64,000 nt of DNA, taken from NCBI RefSeq assembly GCF_013408685.1, contig NZ_JACBZY010000001.1:3224001-3288000 (forward strand), read 5' to 3'. Each line of letters starts with the position of its first letter. Positions within the stretch are counted from its first letter, which is position 1. The notes beneath the pieces were generated by a model. It had not been told where the DNA came from and searched no databases. It saw only the letters and a program-made list of their open reading frames with translations. Source of the DNA: Schumannella luteola. GTDB lineage: Bacteria; Actinomycetota; Actinomycetes; Actinomycetales; Microbacteriaceae. A program made the position numbers and the translations under genes. Shown in pieces: positions 43,109 through 52,509 of this stretch.

Positions 43109-44503
43109 GTGAAGCTCACCCGCATCCTCGCGGCCTCGACCGGGATCGCCATCGCCGGCGCTCTCGTCGCCGCCGCGCTGCCGGCCACCGCCGCCGCCCC
43201 CTCGTCCGAGGTCTACAAGCACAAGGCCGACATCGGCGTCGAGACCTCGCCCTACGCGAAGGCCTGGTTCGCCGGCAAGCTCGGCTCGGGCAAGACCACC
43301 GACAGCGTCGAGGACACCGCCTCGGGACTGACCGTCACGGGCGACTACCAGCTGCTCAACGGCGCGAACACCGGGTCCGGCTCCGACATCGCCAACCTCG
43401 TGACGAACGCCCGTGTCGTGGTCCCGCAGGGCGCCGCGGCCTTCCAGATCTCGCTGTTCGCGCGCCCGCAGAGCGAGAACGACAAGGGCTTCACCACCCT
43501 GCGTCCGACCGCCTTCGCCGACCAGACCACCGCCTCGCTGCCTGCGCCCGACGCTGCTGGCGGCTGGACGACCAGCCAGAACATCGACGCCACGCACGTC
43601 AAGGACGGCGCGTACTCGCTGAACGAGCTGCTCGAGGCGATCGGCCCCGACGCCGAGATCCTCGCGACCGGCGTGTTCCTCAACCGCTCGACCGGCCCGA
43701 ACACGGTCGCCTCGATCACCTGGAACGGCCTCACCACGCGCTTCACCCCGGAGGGCGTCGCGATCGCCGAGCCCACGCCGATCTCGCAGACCGACTTCCA
43801 GGGCGACGAGACCCAGGGCGGCGTCTCGTTCGCATTCAGCGGCTACATCCCCGGCGAGACGGTCATCCTGGCCGTCGACGGCGACGATGTCGCGGCTCCC
43901 ACCTACACGGCTGACGAGGACGGCGCGGTCTTCCCGCGCGTCTGGGGCGAGGGCCCGCTGCAGCAGCCGGCCAAGCACACCGTCACCGCGACCGGCGCCA
44001 CCTCGGGTGTCGTGAAGTCGGCCGAATTCGAGATCGTCGCCGACGCCGGCACGAACCCCGGAACGCCGACCGACCCGGAGACCCCGGCTTACGTGCCGAC
44101 CGGCACCGAGAAGCTCGTGCTCAAGACCACCGGCACCCTCACCTCGGGCAGCAAGCTGACCGTCGAGGGCTCGGGCTTCCGCCCCGGCACCGTCGTCGCC
44201 TTCGAGCTGCACTCCGACCCGATCGCCCTCGGCAGCGCCACCGCCGACCAGAACGGCGTGCTGAGCTTCGTCACGACCATCCCGGCCGCGGCTCCCGCCG
44301 GCTCGCACACGCTCGTCGCGCTGGTCAACGGCCAGCAGATCGCGACCGCGGCCGTGCAGGTCGCCGCGACCGCGCGTCCGGCCGCCCTGGCCGAGACCGG
44401 CGTCGAGGCGAACATGGGCCTGCTGACCGCGGGCGTGCTCGTGCTCGCCGGTCTGACGATGGTGCTGGTGCGTCGCCGCGTCGCCGCGATCGCCAACGAC
44501 TGA
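43109..44503 (+). CDS. LAETG-anchored (sortase E type) cell-surface protein
   Basis: 464 residues. Sec signal peptide (MKLTRILAASTGIAIAGALVAAALPATAAA), an extracellular beta-rich part, a repeat-like Ig segment (LTSGSKLTVEGSGFRPGTVVAFEL) near the C-terminus, then the sorting signal LAETG at 427-431, a hydrophobic helix and the basic tail RRRVAAIAND. Covalent attachment by a class E sortase is expected; no sortase gene is in the window. GTG start with only a weak ribosome binding site. Function unknown; the N-terminal two thirds match no domain I recognise. Confidence 0.88.
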   Translation: MKLTRILAASTGIAIAGALVAAALPATAAAPSSEVYKHKADIGVETSPYAKAWFAGKLGSGKTTDSVEDTASGLTVTGDYQLLNGANTGSGSDIANLVTNARVVVPQGAAAFQISLFARPQSENDKGFTTLRPTAFADQTTASLPAPDAAGGWTTSQNIDATHVKDGAYSLNELLEAIGPDAEILATGVFLNRSTGPNTVASITWNGLTTRFTPEGVAIAEPTPISQTDFQGDETQGGVSFAFSGYIPGETVILAVDGDDVAAPTYTADEDGAVFPRVWGEGPLQQPAKHTVTATGATSGVVKSAEFEIVADAGTNPGTPTDPETPAYVPTGTEKLVLKTTGTLTSGSKLTVEGSGFRPGTVVAFELHSDPIALGSATADQNGVLSFVTTIPAAAPAGSHTLVALVNGQQIATAAVQVAATARPAALAETGVEANMGLLTAGVLVLAGLTMVLVRRRVAAIAND

Positions 44504-44517
44504 GCTGAGTCAGCCCC

Positions 44518-44560
44518 GAACAGGTCGGCCGCCTCGCGCGGTCGGCCCGTTCTGCTTTTC
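44518..44560 (+). terminator. hairpin terminator after the surface-protein gene
   Basis: GAACaGGTCGGCCG pairs with CGGTCGGCCcGTTC (lower case unpaired) and is followed by a short T-rich tail (CTTTTCC), the most canonical terminator in the window. Confidence 0.8.
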
Positions 44561-44649
44561 CGCTCCCCCTCGACCGGCGACGAACCGGAGCGCCGCTCCG
44601 CCTCGCTAGGCTGGGCATCCACCACGACGAGAGGACGGGCGCGCGCCGC

Positions 44650-46932
44650 ATGGCTTCGCAGATGCCGCCGAGCGAGACCTCGCGCATCCGCACCCGCTCC
44701 CCGCTCGTCCGCGCGGCCGACGCGCTCGTCACCCGCGACATCGGGCTCACGCGCACCCTCGGCGGCATCCGCGCGCTCGTCTGCTCGGGAGCCGGGATGC
44801 TCGTCGGCTGGCTGCTCGGCATGGCCCTCGGGCTGCCGCCCGTCATCGGCGTCATGCTCGGGGCGCTGCCCGCGTTCCTCAGCTGCCTCGTCGTCTCCGA
44901 CTCGAGTGCACGGCGGGAGGCCGGCCGCACCGCGCTGATGATCGTGCCCTTCTCGGTGGCGCTGTTCCTCAGCCTCGAACTGCACCCCTACCGCGTGGTC
45001 GAGCTGATCCTGGTGGTCGTGCTGCTCGCGGTTCAGCTGCTCGCGCAGGGCCGCGGCGGCTGGCTCGGTGACGCGGGCGTCGGGGCCTTCGCCGCCTTCA
45101 TCAGCGGGCTGCTGCTGCCTCTGCCGCAGACCGACTTCCTCGAACTCGTCGCGATCTTCGCCGCCTCGCTCGCGGTGACGATCGTGCTGCGGCTCGTCTT
45201 CTTCCGGCCGGATGCGCCGCGATCGCTTCAGCGCACACGACGCGCGGTCGGCATCCTGATCGACCAGGTCGTCGCCGGCACGATCGATCTGCTGCTCGCG
45301 GGCGAGGCCAGCCGCGACCGCCGCGCGGTCGTGCTGCGACGCCGTATCGACCGGCTGCAGGTCGCCTCGCTGCTCGCCGACGGGCTCATCTCGGAAGGCG
45401 GGCCCGGCGTGCGCGGCGCCCTCGCTCATGCGTTGCACCGCGCGCTGTTCGACGTCGAGCTCGCGGCGGAGACGATCGCGGATGCGGCGGGCCGCCTGCC
45501 CGACGACCGGGTGCTGCGCGGCCGGGTCGCGGCGGCACTCGAGGGCGCCGGCAGCGGGCCGGCGGCAGGCCGCGCCGCGGAGCGCGTGGCGGCACTGCGT
45601 GAGAGCGGCGTCGCGCTGGCCGCCGGCGACAGCGCCCGCCGCGAGCTGCGCCGCCTCGAGCTCGCGCTGCGCAACCTCGCCCGTGCCGTCGACGAGTGGG
45701 CGGCGACCCGGCGCGACCTCGATCCCGACGGCACCTCCATCCCCTTCGAGTCGGCCGTCAGCGTCATCAACGGCCGCATCTCCGGCCCCGGCGAGCTGAC
45801 CGACACGGTCATCGCCGATGCCACCTCGCGCGGCTTCTGGCGGCGACTGCGGCTGACGTCGGCCGGCCGCACCGCCGTGCAGGGACTCATCGCGGTCGCG
45901 ATCGCCGAGCCCCTCGGGCTGCTCATCGGCGGCACCCGCTTCTACTGGGCCGTGATCGGCGTCGCGGTGGTGCTCGCCGGCACGACGACCACCCGCGAAC
46001 GGCTGCGCAAGACCTGGAGCCGCATCTGGGGAACCGCCGTCGGCGGTCTGATCGGCATCCCCCTCGCCGCTCTGACGGCCGCCGCGCACCCGGCGTGGAC
46101 CGTCGCGATCGTGCTCGTCTGTCTGGGCCTCGGCGTCTACTTCATCTCGAGCGCCTACCCGGGCTGGGTCATCACGCTCGTCGTGCTGCTCTGCCAGCTC
46201 TACGCGGCGACGCAGCAGCTGACGCCCGAGACGATCCCGCTGCGGCTCGCCGAGAACGGTCTCGGCGCGCTCATCGCGGTCGGGGTGAGCGCGGTGGTGC
46301 TGCCGCTCGGCACGACGTCGCTCGTGCGGCGTGCGGTGCGCGAGCTCTTCGCCGAGGTCGGCGAGTTCGCCACAGCCCTGCGCTCGGGCGGCGGCGACCT
46401 GCGCGCGGCGGCGCGCGCCGTCGACCAGAAGCTGTTCCGCGTCGAAGCCGTGCTCGGGCCGGTTCCCCGCTTCGCCTCGGGGCGCGGCGATCGCCGCGAC
46501 GGACGCCTGCGGCTGCTGGTGGATGCGGTGGCCATCACGGTCGGACGCCTCGCCGCGCAGACGGCCCCCGCCGATCCCCCGACCGGCGCGGATCGTCGGC
46601 GAACGGGAGAGGCGCTCGACGAGCTGACCGAGCGGCTCACCGAACTGACGGCAGGACTCGATGCCTCCCGTGGCGGCCGCCGCTCCCCCGGACAGCGCGA
46701 GGGCGATGGCGGAGCCGTCGGTGACTCGACGTCCGGGATGGGCTCCCCGGCCGTCGACGAACCCGAGACGGTGACCGGGCTGCTGCGCCTCGTCGTGCGC
46801 GAGAACCCGCTCGAGGCCGACAGCGCGTGGACGCGCTCGCGGCTCGAGCTGCTCGCCCGCCTCGACGCCGGGGTCGCCGCGGTCGGCCGCGAGCTCGGCG
46901 TCACGACGGCCGCCCCGACCGCGCGGGACTGA
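44650..46932 (+). CDS. FUSC family (aromatic acid exporter-like) membrane protein
   Basis: 760 residues with two membrane blocks of five or six helices, at the N-terminus (ALVCSGAGMLVGWLLGMALG onward) and in the middle (TAVQGLIAVAIAEPLGLLIG, FYWAVIGVAVVLAGTTTTRERLRKTWSRIWGTAVGG), each followed by a cytosolic helical region: the FUSC layout. Proposed efflux of small aromatic compounds; substrate unknown. The ATG has GAGAGG about 17 nt upstream, farther than usual, and TAGGCT earlier as a possible -10 box. Ends at a hairpin shared with the convergent epimerase. Confidence 0.88.
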   Translation: MASQMPPSETSRIRTRSPLVRAADALVTRDIGLTRTLGGIRALVCSGAGMLVGWLLGMALGLPPVIGVMLGALPAFLSCLVVSDSSARREAGRTALMIVPFSVALFLSLELHPYRVVELILVVVLLAVQLLAQGRGGWLGDAGVGAFAAFISGLLLPLPQTDFLELVAIFAASLAVTIVLRLVFFRPDAPRSLQRTRRAVGILIDQVVAGTIDLLLAGEASRDRRAVVLRRRIDRLQVASLLADGLISEGGPGVRGALAHALHRALFDVELAAETIADAAGRLPDDRVLRGRVAAALEGAGSGPAAGRAAERVAALRESGVALAAGDSARRELRRLELALRNLARAVDEWAATRRDLDPDGTSIPFESAVSVINGRISGPGELTDTVIADATSRGFWRRLRLTSAGRTAVQGLIAVAIAEPLGLLIGGTRFYWAVIGVAVVLAGTTTTRERLRKTWSRIWGTAVGGLIGIPLAALTAAAHPAWTVAIVLVCLGLGVYFISSAYPGWVITLVVLLCQLYAATQQLTPETIPLRLAENGLGALIAVGVSAVVLPLGTTSLVRRAVRELFAEVGEFATALRSGGGDLRAAARAVDQKLFRVEAVLGPVPRFASGRGDRRDGRLRLLVDAVAITVGRLAAQTAPADPPTGADRRRTGEALDELTERLTELTAGLDASRGGRRSPGQREGDGGAVGDSTSGMGSPAVDEPETVTGLLRLVVRENPLEADSAWTRSRLELLARLDAGVAAVGRELGVTTAAPTARD

Positions 46933-46942
46933 CCGGAGCGAG

Positions 46943-46964
46943 GCGGTCCGGCGAACCGGACCGC
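46943..46964. terminator. bidirectional hairpin terminator
   Basis: GCGGTCCGG (46943-46951) and CCGGACCGC (46956-46964) pair perfectly around CGAA, a stable tetraloop, between convergent genes. Confidence 0.8.
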
Positions 46965-46975
46965 GCCGGCCCGGC

Positions 46976-48214
46976 TCAGGCGGCCGGCTTGCCCAGGATC
47001 TGCCGCAGCGCCGGCCCGAGGTGCGGGTATTCGAAGGTGAAACCGGCCTCGAGCAGCCGCTCCGGCAGCACCCAGCGGCTCTTGAGCACCAGCTCCGTCT
47101 CGGTGCGGATCACCCGCGAGCCCAGCTCGAGCATCCACCCGTAGAGAGGCATGCCGAAGGGCACGCCCAGCACGCGCCGCAGCACCGCCATGAACTCGCG
47201 GTTCGTCGACGGGAACGGCGAGCTCACGTTCACCGGCCCGTCGAGGTGGCTGTGCTCGAGGAAGCGGATCGCACGGTACGCGTCGTCGAGGTGAACCCAG
47301 CTGAAGCGCTGATCGCCGCCGGGGGTCTTTCCGCCGATGTTCGGGCCGCCGAGCCCGAGGCGCGCGAGTCGCACGAGCGGCTGCAGGGCCGAGCCGTCGC
47401 CGAGGGTGATCGCCGTGCGCAGGGCGATCTGGCGCACGCCGGGGCGGGCGGCGGCGAAGAAGGTCTGCTCCCAGCTGGTCGCGACATCCACCGAGAAGCC
47501 GGTGCCGATCTCGCCCTCCGCCTCGGTCATCGGGCGATCGTCGGCGTGCCGGTAGATCGTCGCGGTCGAGGCGTTCATCCACACCGGCGGCGGCGTGGAG
47601 GCACGGCCGATCGCGACGCCGATCTCCTCGGTGGTCGCGAGCCGCGAACGGAAGATCTCGGCCTTGTTCTGCTCGTTGTAGCGGCAGTTGACGCTCTTGC
47701 CGGCGAGGTTGAGCACCAGGGCGCTGCCATCGACGGCGCGCACGATGTTCTCGGTGTCGCCCCAGGTCACGTCGGAGCCCGAGCGGCCGATCGTGATGAC
47801 GCGGTCGCCCTCGGCGCGCAGCAGCTCGGCGAAGCGCCGGCCCATGAACCCGCTCGCGCCCGCGATGACCACGGTGCGCCCGCTCGACGGCGCGGTGGAT
47901 GCGCTGGGCAGCGGGGCGGGCTGCGATCCGCCCGGCAGCACCTCGGTGGGCTGCGCGGACGCCGCGGCACCGGGCGACGGCGTCGCAGGCGCCAGCGGAG
48001 GCAGCGGGGCCGTGAACTGCGGCTCGGCGAGGCGGGGCACCTGCGTCGTCTCGATCGCCGTCTCCTCGGCGTGCTCGACCGACGACGCGTACTCGCTCGG
48101 CAGCTCGTGGCCGCCGAGCAGCTCGTGCTCACTCGACGGTGCGTGCTCGGCCGGCAGATCCCGGTCGTCCGGCACGCCGTCGGGGTTCTGCTCAGGACGC
48201 TCGGCGTCGCTCAC
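46976..48214 (-). CDS. TIGR01777/YfcH-type NAD(P)-dependent epimerase with disordered N-terminus
   Basis: 412 residues. The first ~110 are disordered and rich in Glu, Pro and Ser; the rest is a short-chain epimerase-like Rossmann fold: VVIAGASGFMGRRFAELL, LVLNLAGKSVNCRYNEQNK, NASTATIYRHADD, and the DUF1731 C-terminus (YGWMLELGSRVIRTETELVLKSRWVLPERLLEAGF). The expected Tyr of the Y-x3-K motif is present in TIYRHADD but without the Lys, as is usual for this subfamily. GTG start overlaps the aminotransferase stop (GTGA). Substrate unknown. Confidence 0.9.
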   Translation of the reverse strand: MSDAERPEQNPDGVPDDRDLPAEHAPSSEHELLGGHELPSEYASSVEHAEETAIETTQVPRLAEPQFTAPLPPLAPATPSPGAAASAQPTEVLPGGSQPAPLPSASTAPSSGRTVVIAGASGFMGRRFAELLRAEGDRVITIGRSGSDVTWGDTENIVRAVDGSALVLNLAGKSVNCRYNEQNKAEIFRSRLATTEEIGVAIGRASTPPPVWMNASTATIYRHADDRPMTEAEGEIGTGFSVDVATSWEQTFFAAARPGVRQIALRTAITLGDGSALQPLVRLARLGLGGPNIGGKTPGGDQRFSWVHLDDAYRAIRFLEHSHLDGPVNVSSPFPSTNREFMAVLRRVLGVPFGMPLYGWMLELGSRVIRTETELVLKSRWVLPERLLEAGFTFEYPHLGPALRQILGKPAA

Positions 48215-49389
48215 GTGGTCTCCTCTCGCGGGCTCTCGCCCGGCGCCGGCAGGCGCTCGATCCCGGTCAGCAGGTCGGCCTCGGTCGCGGCCAGACAGAG
48301 CCGGATCCAGCCCTCGCCGCTGCGTCCGAAGGCGCTGCCCGGGGCCACGGCGACCCGGTCGCGCAGCAGGAAGCGCTCGGCCCAGCCGGCGACATCGCCG
48401 TCGCTGGCGTAGCTGACATCCACCCACAGGTAGAAGGCTCCGCCCGGCGCGAGGTAGCGGATGCCGCGGGCGTCGAGCGCGGCCGTCGCCGCATCGAGGT
48501 TGCGGCGGTAGTGCGCGGCCGCATCGGCGACGTGCTGCTGATCGCCCCGGATCGCGGCGATCGCGGCGCGCTGCGCCGGCGGGGCGACGCAGCTGATCGT
48601 CGCCTCCTGCAGCGTGCGCAACGTGGCCGACAGCCCCGGCGGCGTCACGAGATAGCCGACGCGGATGCCGGTCATGGCGTAGGTCTTCGAGAAGCTGAAG
48701 GCGCTGAGCACGCGATGCGCGTCGCCGGTCTCGGCTGCCAGTGCCGCGATGCTGACGTGCGGGCCGCTCCACGTGAAGGCCTCGTAGACCTCGTCGCTGA
48801 GGATCCAGAGGTCGTGGCGACGGGCCAGGTCGAGCAGCTCGCGCAGCGTCTCGGCGGGGAAGACGCGGCCGAGCGGATTCGACGGCGAGTTGACGATGAG
48901 CACGCGCGTCTGCGGCGTGATCCCCGCCTCGATCTCCTCGATCGACGGCAGGAAGCCGCGCTCGGGCGTGAGGGAGTAAGGCACCGGAACGGCGCCGAGC
49001 ATCCGCGCGCCCATCGTGAAGGTCGTGTAGCCGGGGTCGGGCACGAGCACCTCGTCGCCCGGCGCGAGCGTCAGCTGCATCGCCAGGTAGAGGGCCTGCG
49101 TGGCGCCGATCGTGACCCACACCTGCTCGGTGTCGACCGGCATCCCGTTGCGCTCGGCGAGCTTGCCGACGATCGCGCGGCGCAGCTCGAGCAGGCCGCC
49201 ATTCGGGTTGTAGTCGGTCTCGTCGCGCTCCCACGCGGCGATCGCGGCCTCGCGGATGTGCGGGGCGATCGGCACGTCCGGCTCGCCGACGCCGAGCGAG
49301 ACGACGTCATCCAGCTCGGCCGCGATCTCGTAGATGCGGCGGATGCCCGAGCCCGGAACCGCGGGGATGTGGGGCGCGAGCGAGGGCAC
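48211..49389 (-). CDS. pyridoxal-phosphate-dependent aminotransferase (class I/II)
   Basis: 392 residues, fold type I. Cofactor-contact segments are GATQALYLAMQL, NSPSNPLGRV, LSDEVYEAF and the Schiff-base lysine in SFSKTYAMTGIRVGY, with the substrate-carboxylate Arg in GWIRLCLA. Probably an aspartate- or aromatic-type aminotransferase; substrate not assignable. The GTG start lacks a Shine-Dalgarno and lies 6 nt after TAGCGT (49396-49401), a leaderless promoter. Its stop overlaps the epimerase start. Confidence 0.92.
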   Translation of the reverse strand: MPSLAPHIPAVPGSGIRRIYEIAAELDDVVSLGVGEPDVPIAPHIREAAIAAWERDETDYNPNGGLLELRRAIVGKLAERNGMPVDTEQVWVTIGATQALYLAMQLTLAPGDEVLVPDPGYTTFTMGARMLGAVPVPYSLTPERGFLPSIEEIEAGITPQTRVLIVNSPSNPLGRVFPAETLRELLDLARRHDLWILSDEVYEAFTWSGPHVSIAALAAETGDAHRVLSAFSFSKTYAMTGIRVGYLVTPPGLSATLRTLQEATISCVAPPAQRAAIAAIRGDQQHVADAAAHYRRNLDAATAALDARGIRYLAPGGAFYLWVDVSYASDGDVAGWAERFLLRDRVAVAPGSAFGRSGEGWIRLCLAATEADLLTGIERLPAPGESPREETT

Positions 49390-49671
49390 CCGACCACGCT
49401 AGCCCAGCGGTGCCGGATGCGAGGGGCGGGCGTCGGCGGCGACGCACGGCCTTCACGGCCGGGTGTCGCGGGCGAGCGCGACGCGACCGGAACGCGGGTG
49501 GAACACGGGCCGTGCGCCTGGTAACGTAGACCCTTGGTTTTGCGTGTGGTTCCCACCACGCGACTCGCCGGTGCGCGTCCCTCTACCGCGGCGCCGGCAG
49601 CCGCCCCGGCGGCGAGGCGTTCTCGGACGCCGTGACCGAACACACGATCCCGTCAAGGAAAGAACACACGC

Positions 49672-49932
49672 ATGGCGAACATCAAGTCGCAGATCAAGCG
49701 CATCGGCACCAACAAGAAGGCGCAGGAGCGCAACAAGGCCGTCAAGAGCCAGCTCAAGACCGCCGTCCGCAGCACCCGTGAGGCCATCGCGGCCGGCGAC
49801 AAGGAGAAGGCCACCGCCGCTCTGCTCGTCGCGACCAAGCGTCTCGACAAGGCCGTCTCCAAGGGCGTCATCCACAAGAACCAGGCCGCGAACCGCAAGT
49901 CGGCCATCGCGTCGCAGGTCGCCGCGCTCTGA
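49672..49932 (+). CDS. rpsT: 30S ribosomal protein S20
   Basis: 86-residue, very basic helical protein that binds 16S r[23 protein letters not shown], then AVRSTREAI and [17 protein letters not shown], the standard S20 ends. AAGGAAAG precedes the ATG. The 282-nt gap upstream has TAACGT around 49522 as a possible -10 box and GC-rich hairpins in the presumed leader, but no gene. The gene is followed by two small hairpins and a strong terminator. Confidence 0.98.
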   Translation: MANIKSQIKRIGTNKKAQERNKAVKSQLKTAVRSTREAIAAGDKEKATAALLVATKRLDKAVSKGVIHKNQAANRKSAIASQVAAL

Positions 49933-49980
49933 ATCGGCACCGCCTGAGTTCTCAGCGCCTGATCTGATTCAGATCTGCAC

Positions 49981-50010
49981 GAAGGCCCCGTCCGATCGGA
50001 CGGGGCCTTC
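49981..50010. terminator. perfect palindromic terminator after rpsT
   Basis: A 30-nt perfect palindrome (GAAGGCCCCGTCC arm, GATC loop, mirrored arm), between convergent rpsT and holA. Two smaller hairpins, CTGAG/CTCAG (49944-49955) and GATCTG/CAGATC (49961-49975), precede it. Confidence 0.92.
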
Positions 50011-50055
50011 GTCGTTCTCGGGACGGAGGGGCGCGATCCTCCGACCCGCTGCACT

Positions 50056-51081
50056 TCAGACTCGCGATTCCCCGCGCGCCGCGACGACCGCGATCATCCG
50101 CTCGAGCGAGTAGACGGGGTCGCGCCCGCCGCCCTTGACCATCGCGTCGGTCTCGGCGAGCATCCGGATCGCGCGGCCGAGACCCTCGTCGCTCCAGGCG
50201 GAGACGTCGCGGCGGGCGCGGTCGACCTGCCAGGGCGCCATGCCGAGCTTTCCGGCCAGCTCGCCCGACGAGCCGCGCACGCCGGAGACGCGCGCCATCG
50301 AGCGCAGCTTCATCGCGAAGGCCGCGACCATGGGCACCGGGTCGGCGCCGGAGGCGAGCGCGTGGCGCAGCAGGCGCAGCGCCTCGCCATGGCGGCCATC
50401 GATCGCCGCGTCCGCGACGGCGAAGGCCGTGGTCTCGACGCGCCCGCCGTAGTACTTGGCGACGGTCTTCTCGTCGATGTCGTCGCTCGTGTCGGAGATG
50501 AGCTGCTGGCACGCGGCAGCGAGTTCGCCGAGGTCGTCGGTGAAGGCGCCGACGAGCGCGCGGATGGCCCCCGAGGAGATCTTGCGCTTCGCCGACCGGA
50601 ACTCGGCCGTGACGAAGTCGACGCGATCGGAGTCGCGCTTGAGCGCGGCGCAGACGACCTCGATGCCGCCGGAGGCCCCGCCGCGGATCGTGTCGAGCAG
50701 CTTCTTGCCGCGGGTTCCGCTCGCATGCCGCAGCACGAGGTAGGTCTCGTCGGCGGGCGCGGTGAGGTAGGCCAGCGCCTCGTCGAGGAAGGCGTCGCTG
50801 CACTTCTCGACGTTGGCGACGCGGATGAGGCGCGGCTCTCCGAAGAGCGAGGGGCTCGCGAGGGTGAGCAGCTCCCCCGGCGCGTAGGTGCCGGCGTCGA
50901 TGTCGCTGACCTCGAGGCTCGGATCCTCGGCGCGCAGCACATCGCGCAGCAGGCGCAGGGCGCGGTCGGCGAGCACGTTCTCGGGCCCCGAGATGAGCAC
51001 GACGGGGGCGGGGCGCACCGCATCCCAGCTCAGCTGCGGGATGGCGGTCTTCGCGCTGCGCGCGGCGGGCCTGGCCGGCAT
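50056..51081 (-). CDS. holA: DNA polymerase III delta subunit
   Basis: Clamp-loader delta subunit, 341 residues. AAA+-like domains I and II (VVLISGPENVLADRALRLLRDVL, SPSLFGEPRLIRVANVEK, KRDSDRVDFVTAEFR) and the collar domain (AVADAAIDGRHGEALRLLRHAL). No Walker A motif, as expected for delta. The ATG at 51079-51081 has GGAGG at 5 nt; a GTG two codons earlier is less well placed. TAGACT upstream may be its -10 box. Normally next to comEC; here a sugar module intervenes. Confidence 0.94.
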   Translation of the reverse strand: MPARPAARSAKTAIPQLSWDAVRPAPVVLISGPENVLADRALRLLRDVLRAEDPSLEVSDIDAGTYAPGELLTLASPSLFGEPRLIRVANVEKCSDAFLDEALAYLTAPADETYLVLRHASGTRGKKLLDTIRGGASGGIEVVCAALKRDSDRVDFVTAEFRSAKRKISSGAIRALVGAFTDDLGELAAACQQLISDTSDDIDEKTVAKYYGGRVETTAFAVADAAIDGRHGEALRLLRHALASGADPVPMVAAFAMKLRSMARVSGVRGSSGELAGKLGMAPWQVDRARRDVSAWSDEGLGRAIRMLAETDAMVKGGGRDPVYSLERMIAVVAARGESRV

Positions 51082-51151
51082 CCGCACCTCCGTTCGTTCG
51101 TCCCGAGTCTAGGTGCGACGACCGATGCGGGATGCGCGCGAACGGCGACGC

Positions 51152-52372
51152 TCAGCGCGCGAGCGCCGCGATCACGCCGCCGACGAAGGTGTCGCCGAGG
51201 CCGATCGTGGTCGGGTTCTCGACCGCGAGATGGAAGGCGGGCACGGCGACCCGCTCCTCCCCCGCACGCGACGGCGGGAGGGCGGCGAAGGCGCGCGCGA
51301 ACTCGGCTCCTCGCGCGTGCCGCTCGAGCTGCTGCGTCGCCGCGTACCGCTCGGGCGTGATGCCGTCACCGAGGCGGAAGCGGGTCGCGGCCATCGTGAC
51401 GCCGCCGTCGAGCGCGTCCGCGAAGCGGGACGCCTCGGGGCCGACCGCGGCGGCCCAGTACTTCGTGTGCACCAGCACGACCGGTGCGACGACCGCCGAG
51501 CGCACATCGTCGAGTGCCAGCGCGACCTTCGCCGCGTCGAGCAGGTCGATCGGGCGGCCGAGGTAGTCCTGCAGCTCGTCTTCGTTCATGCCGTGCACGG
51601 CGGCGCGCCCCGCGAGCCTCGAGCGCACGCGGGAGCTCATGGCCGGCACGTGGAAGCCGGCGTCCTCGTAGAGCACGAGCGCCTCCGCGGGCAGCCGATC
51701 GAGGGCGACGACGAGCTCGTCGAGCCGCGCATCCAGCTCACCCTCGTCCTGCATCGAGTTGAAGCCCGAGACGAGGAACAGGGAGGCGCCGCGCAGCGCG
51801 TCGCCGAGGTCGCGGCTCAGCCGCAGCTCGCGATTCGGCGGGTCGTTCGAGTAGATGAGCCGGTTCGGATGCTGTGCCACGATCTCGGCGTCGCCATCGG
51901 CGTCGCCGACGCGCACGCGCGCTCCGGCCGGGAACTGCACGATCAGGTGCGGGTCGAGGCTGTCGTGCTCGGCACTGCAGATCCAGTCGATCTCGGGCGG
52001 CAGCAGGCGACGCACGTTGTCGTCGATGCTCACGAGGTGCTGGGTCGACGGGATGCCGAGGCCCGCCATCGCGAGCCCGGCACGCACCCCGGTGCCGCCC
52101 AGCGTGACGACCGTCTCGAAGTGCGCGGCGAAGTCGAGCACCGCGGCCGAGCTCTCGACGAAGCGCTCCCCGCCGGCGCCGCTGCCGAGGAAGGCCAGCA
52201 CCGACACGAGCAGGTCGCGCTCGGTGCGGATCGGGCGGCGCGCGCGCAGCTCGGCCGCGATCTCCTCGCCGGTGACCGCGTGCTCGCGGGCGAGCCGCTC
52301 GAGCACCCCGGCATCCCAGACGATCTCGTAGTCGACGGTGCCGCCGAGGCCGAGCACGAGCGGGTGGGTCAT
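51152..52372 (-). CDS. ADP-dependent phosphofructokinase/glucokinase family kinase
   Basis: 406 residues of the ADP-PFK/GK (ribokinase-like) family, which uses ADP rather than ATP as phosphoryl donor in characterised members. Visible signatures are the substrate region VVTLGGTGVRAGLAMAGLG, LFLVSGFNSMQ, and the catalytic G-x-G-D loop TIGLGDTFVGG with Asp394 as the base. Best known from archaea, rarer in bacteria. It is the last gene of the sugar operon, downstream of a ketose-bisphosphate aldolase, so a ketose- or ketohexose-phosphate substrate is likely (inference). The ATG at 52372 is 137 nt after the aldolase gene. Confidence 0.85.
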   Translation of the reverse strand: MTHPLVLGLGGTVDYEIVWDAGVLERLAREHAVTGEEIAAELRARRPIRTERDLLVSVLAFLGSGAGGERFVESSAAVLDFAAHFETVVTLGGTGVRAGLAMAGLGIPSTQHLVSIDDNVRRLLPPEIDWICSAEHDSLDPHLIVQFPAGARVRVGDADGDAEIVAQHPNRLIYSNDPPNRELRLSRDLGDALRGASLFLVSGFNSMQDEGELDARLDELVVALDRLPAEALVLYEDAGFHVPAMSSRVRSRLAGRAAVHGMNEDELQDYLGRPIDLLDAAKVALALDDVRSAVVAPVVLVHTKYWAAAVGPEASRFADALDGGVTMAATRFRLGDGITPERYAATQQLERHARGAEFARAFAALPPSRAGEERVAVPAFHLAVENPTTIGLGDTFVGGVIAALAR

Positions 52373-52420
52373 GGGGATCCTCGGAGACAGCGGGACGGGG
52401 CGGGAAGGGTCAGGCGGGAC

Positions 52421-52484
52421 CGGTGCTTCGAGAGCACCGACCCCGCCCGAGTGGATGAGGTGGGCGTCGCCGCGGTGGCGACGG
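52421..52484 (-). promoter_or_regulatory. intercistronic hairpins between aldolase and ADP-dependent kinase
   Basis: CGGTGCT/AGCACCG (52421-52439, 5-nt loop) and a GTCGCC/GGCGAC stem (about 52467-52483) sit in the 137-nt gap. They may act as a partial terminator or processing site that lowers kinase expression; this role is inferred. Confidence 0.45.
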
Positions 52485-52509
52485 GGGCGCCCACCGGATC
52501 AGCACGCGA

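Noticed and set aside
40437-43112. 891-codon open frame on the plus strand
   Set aside because: Antisense shadow of MmcQ and lepA, with the same low-information composition; lepA is unambiguous.
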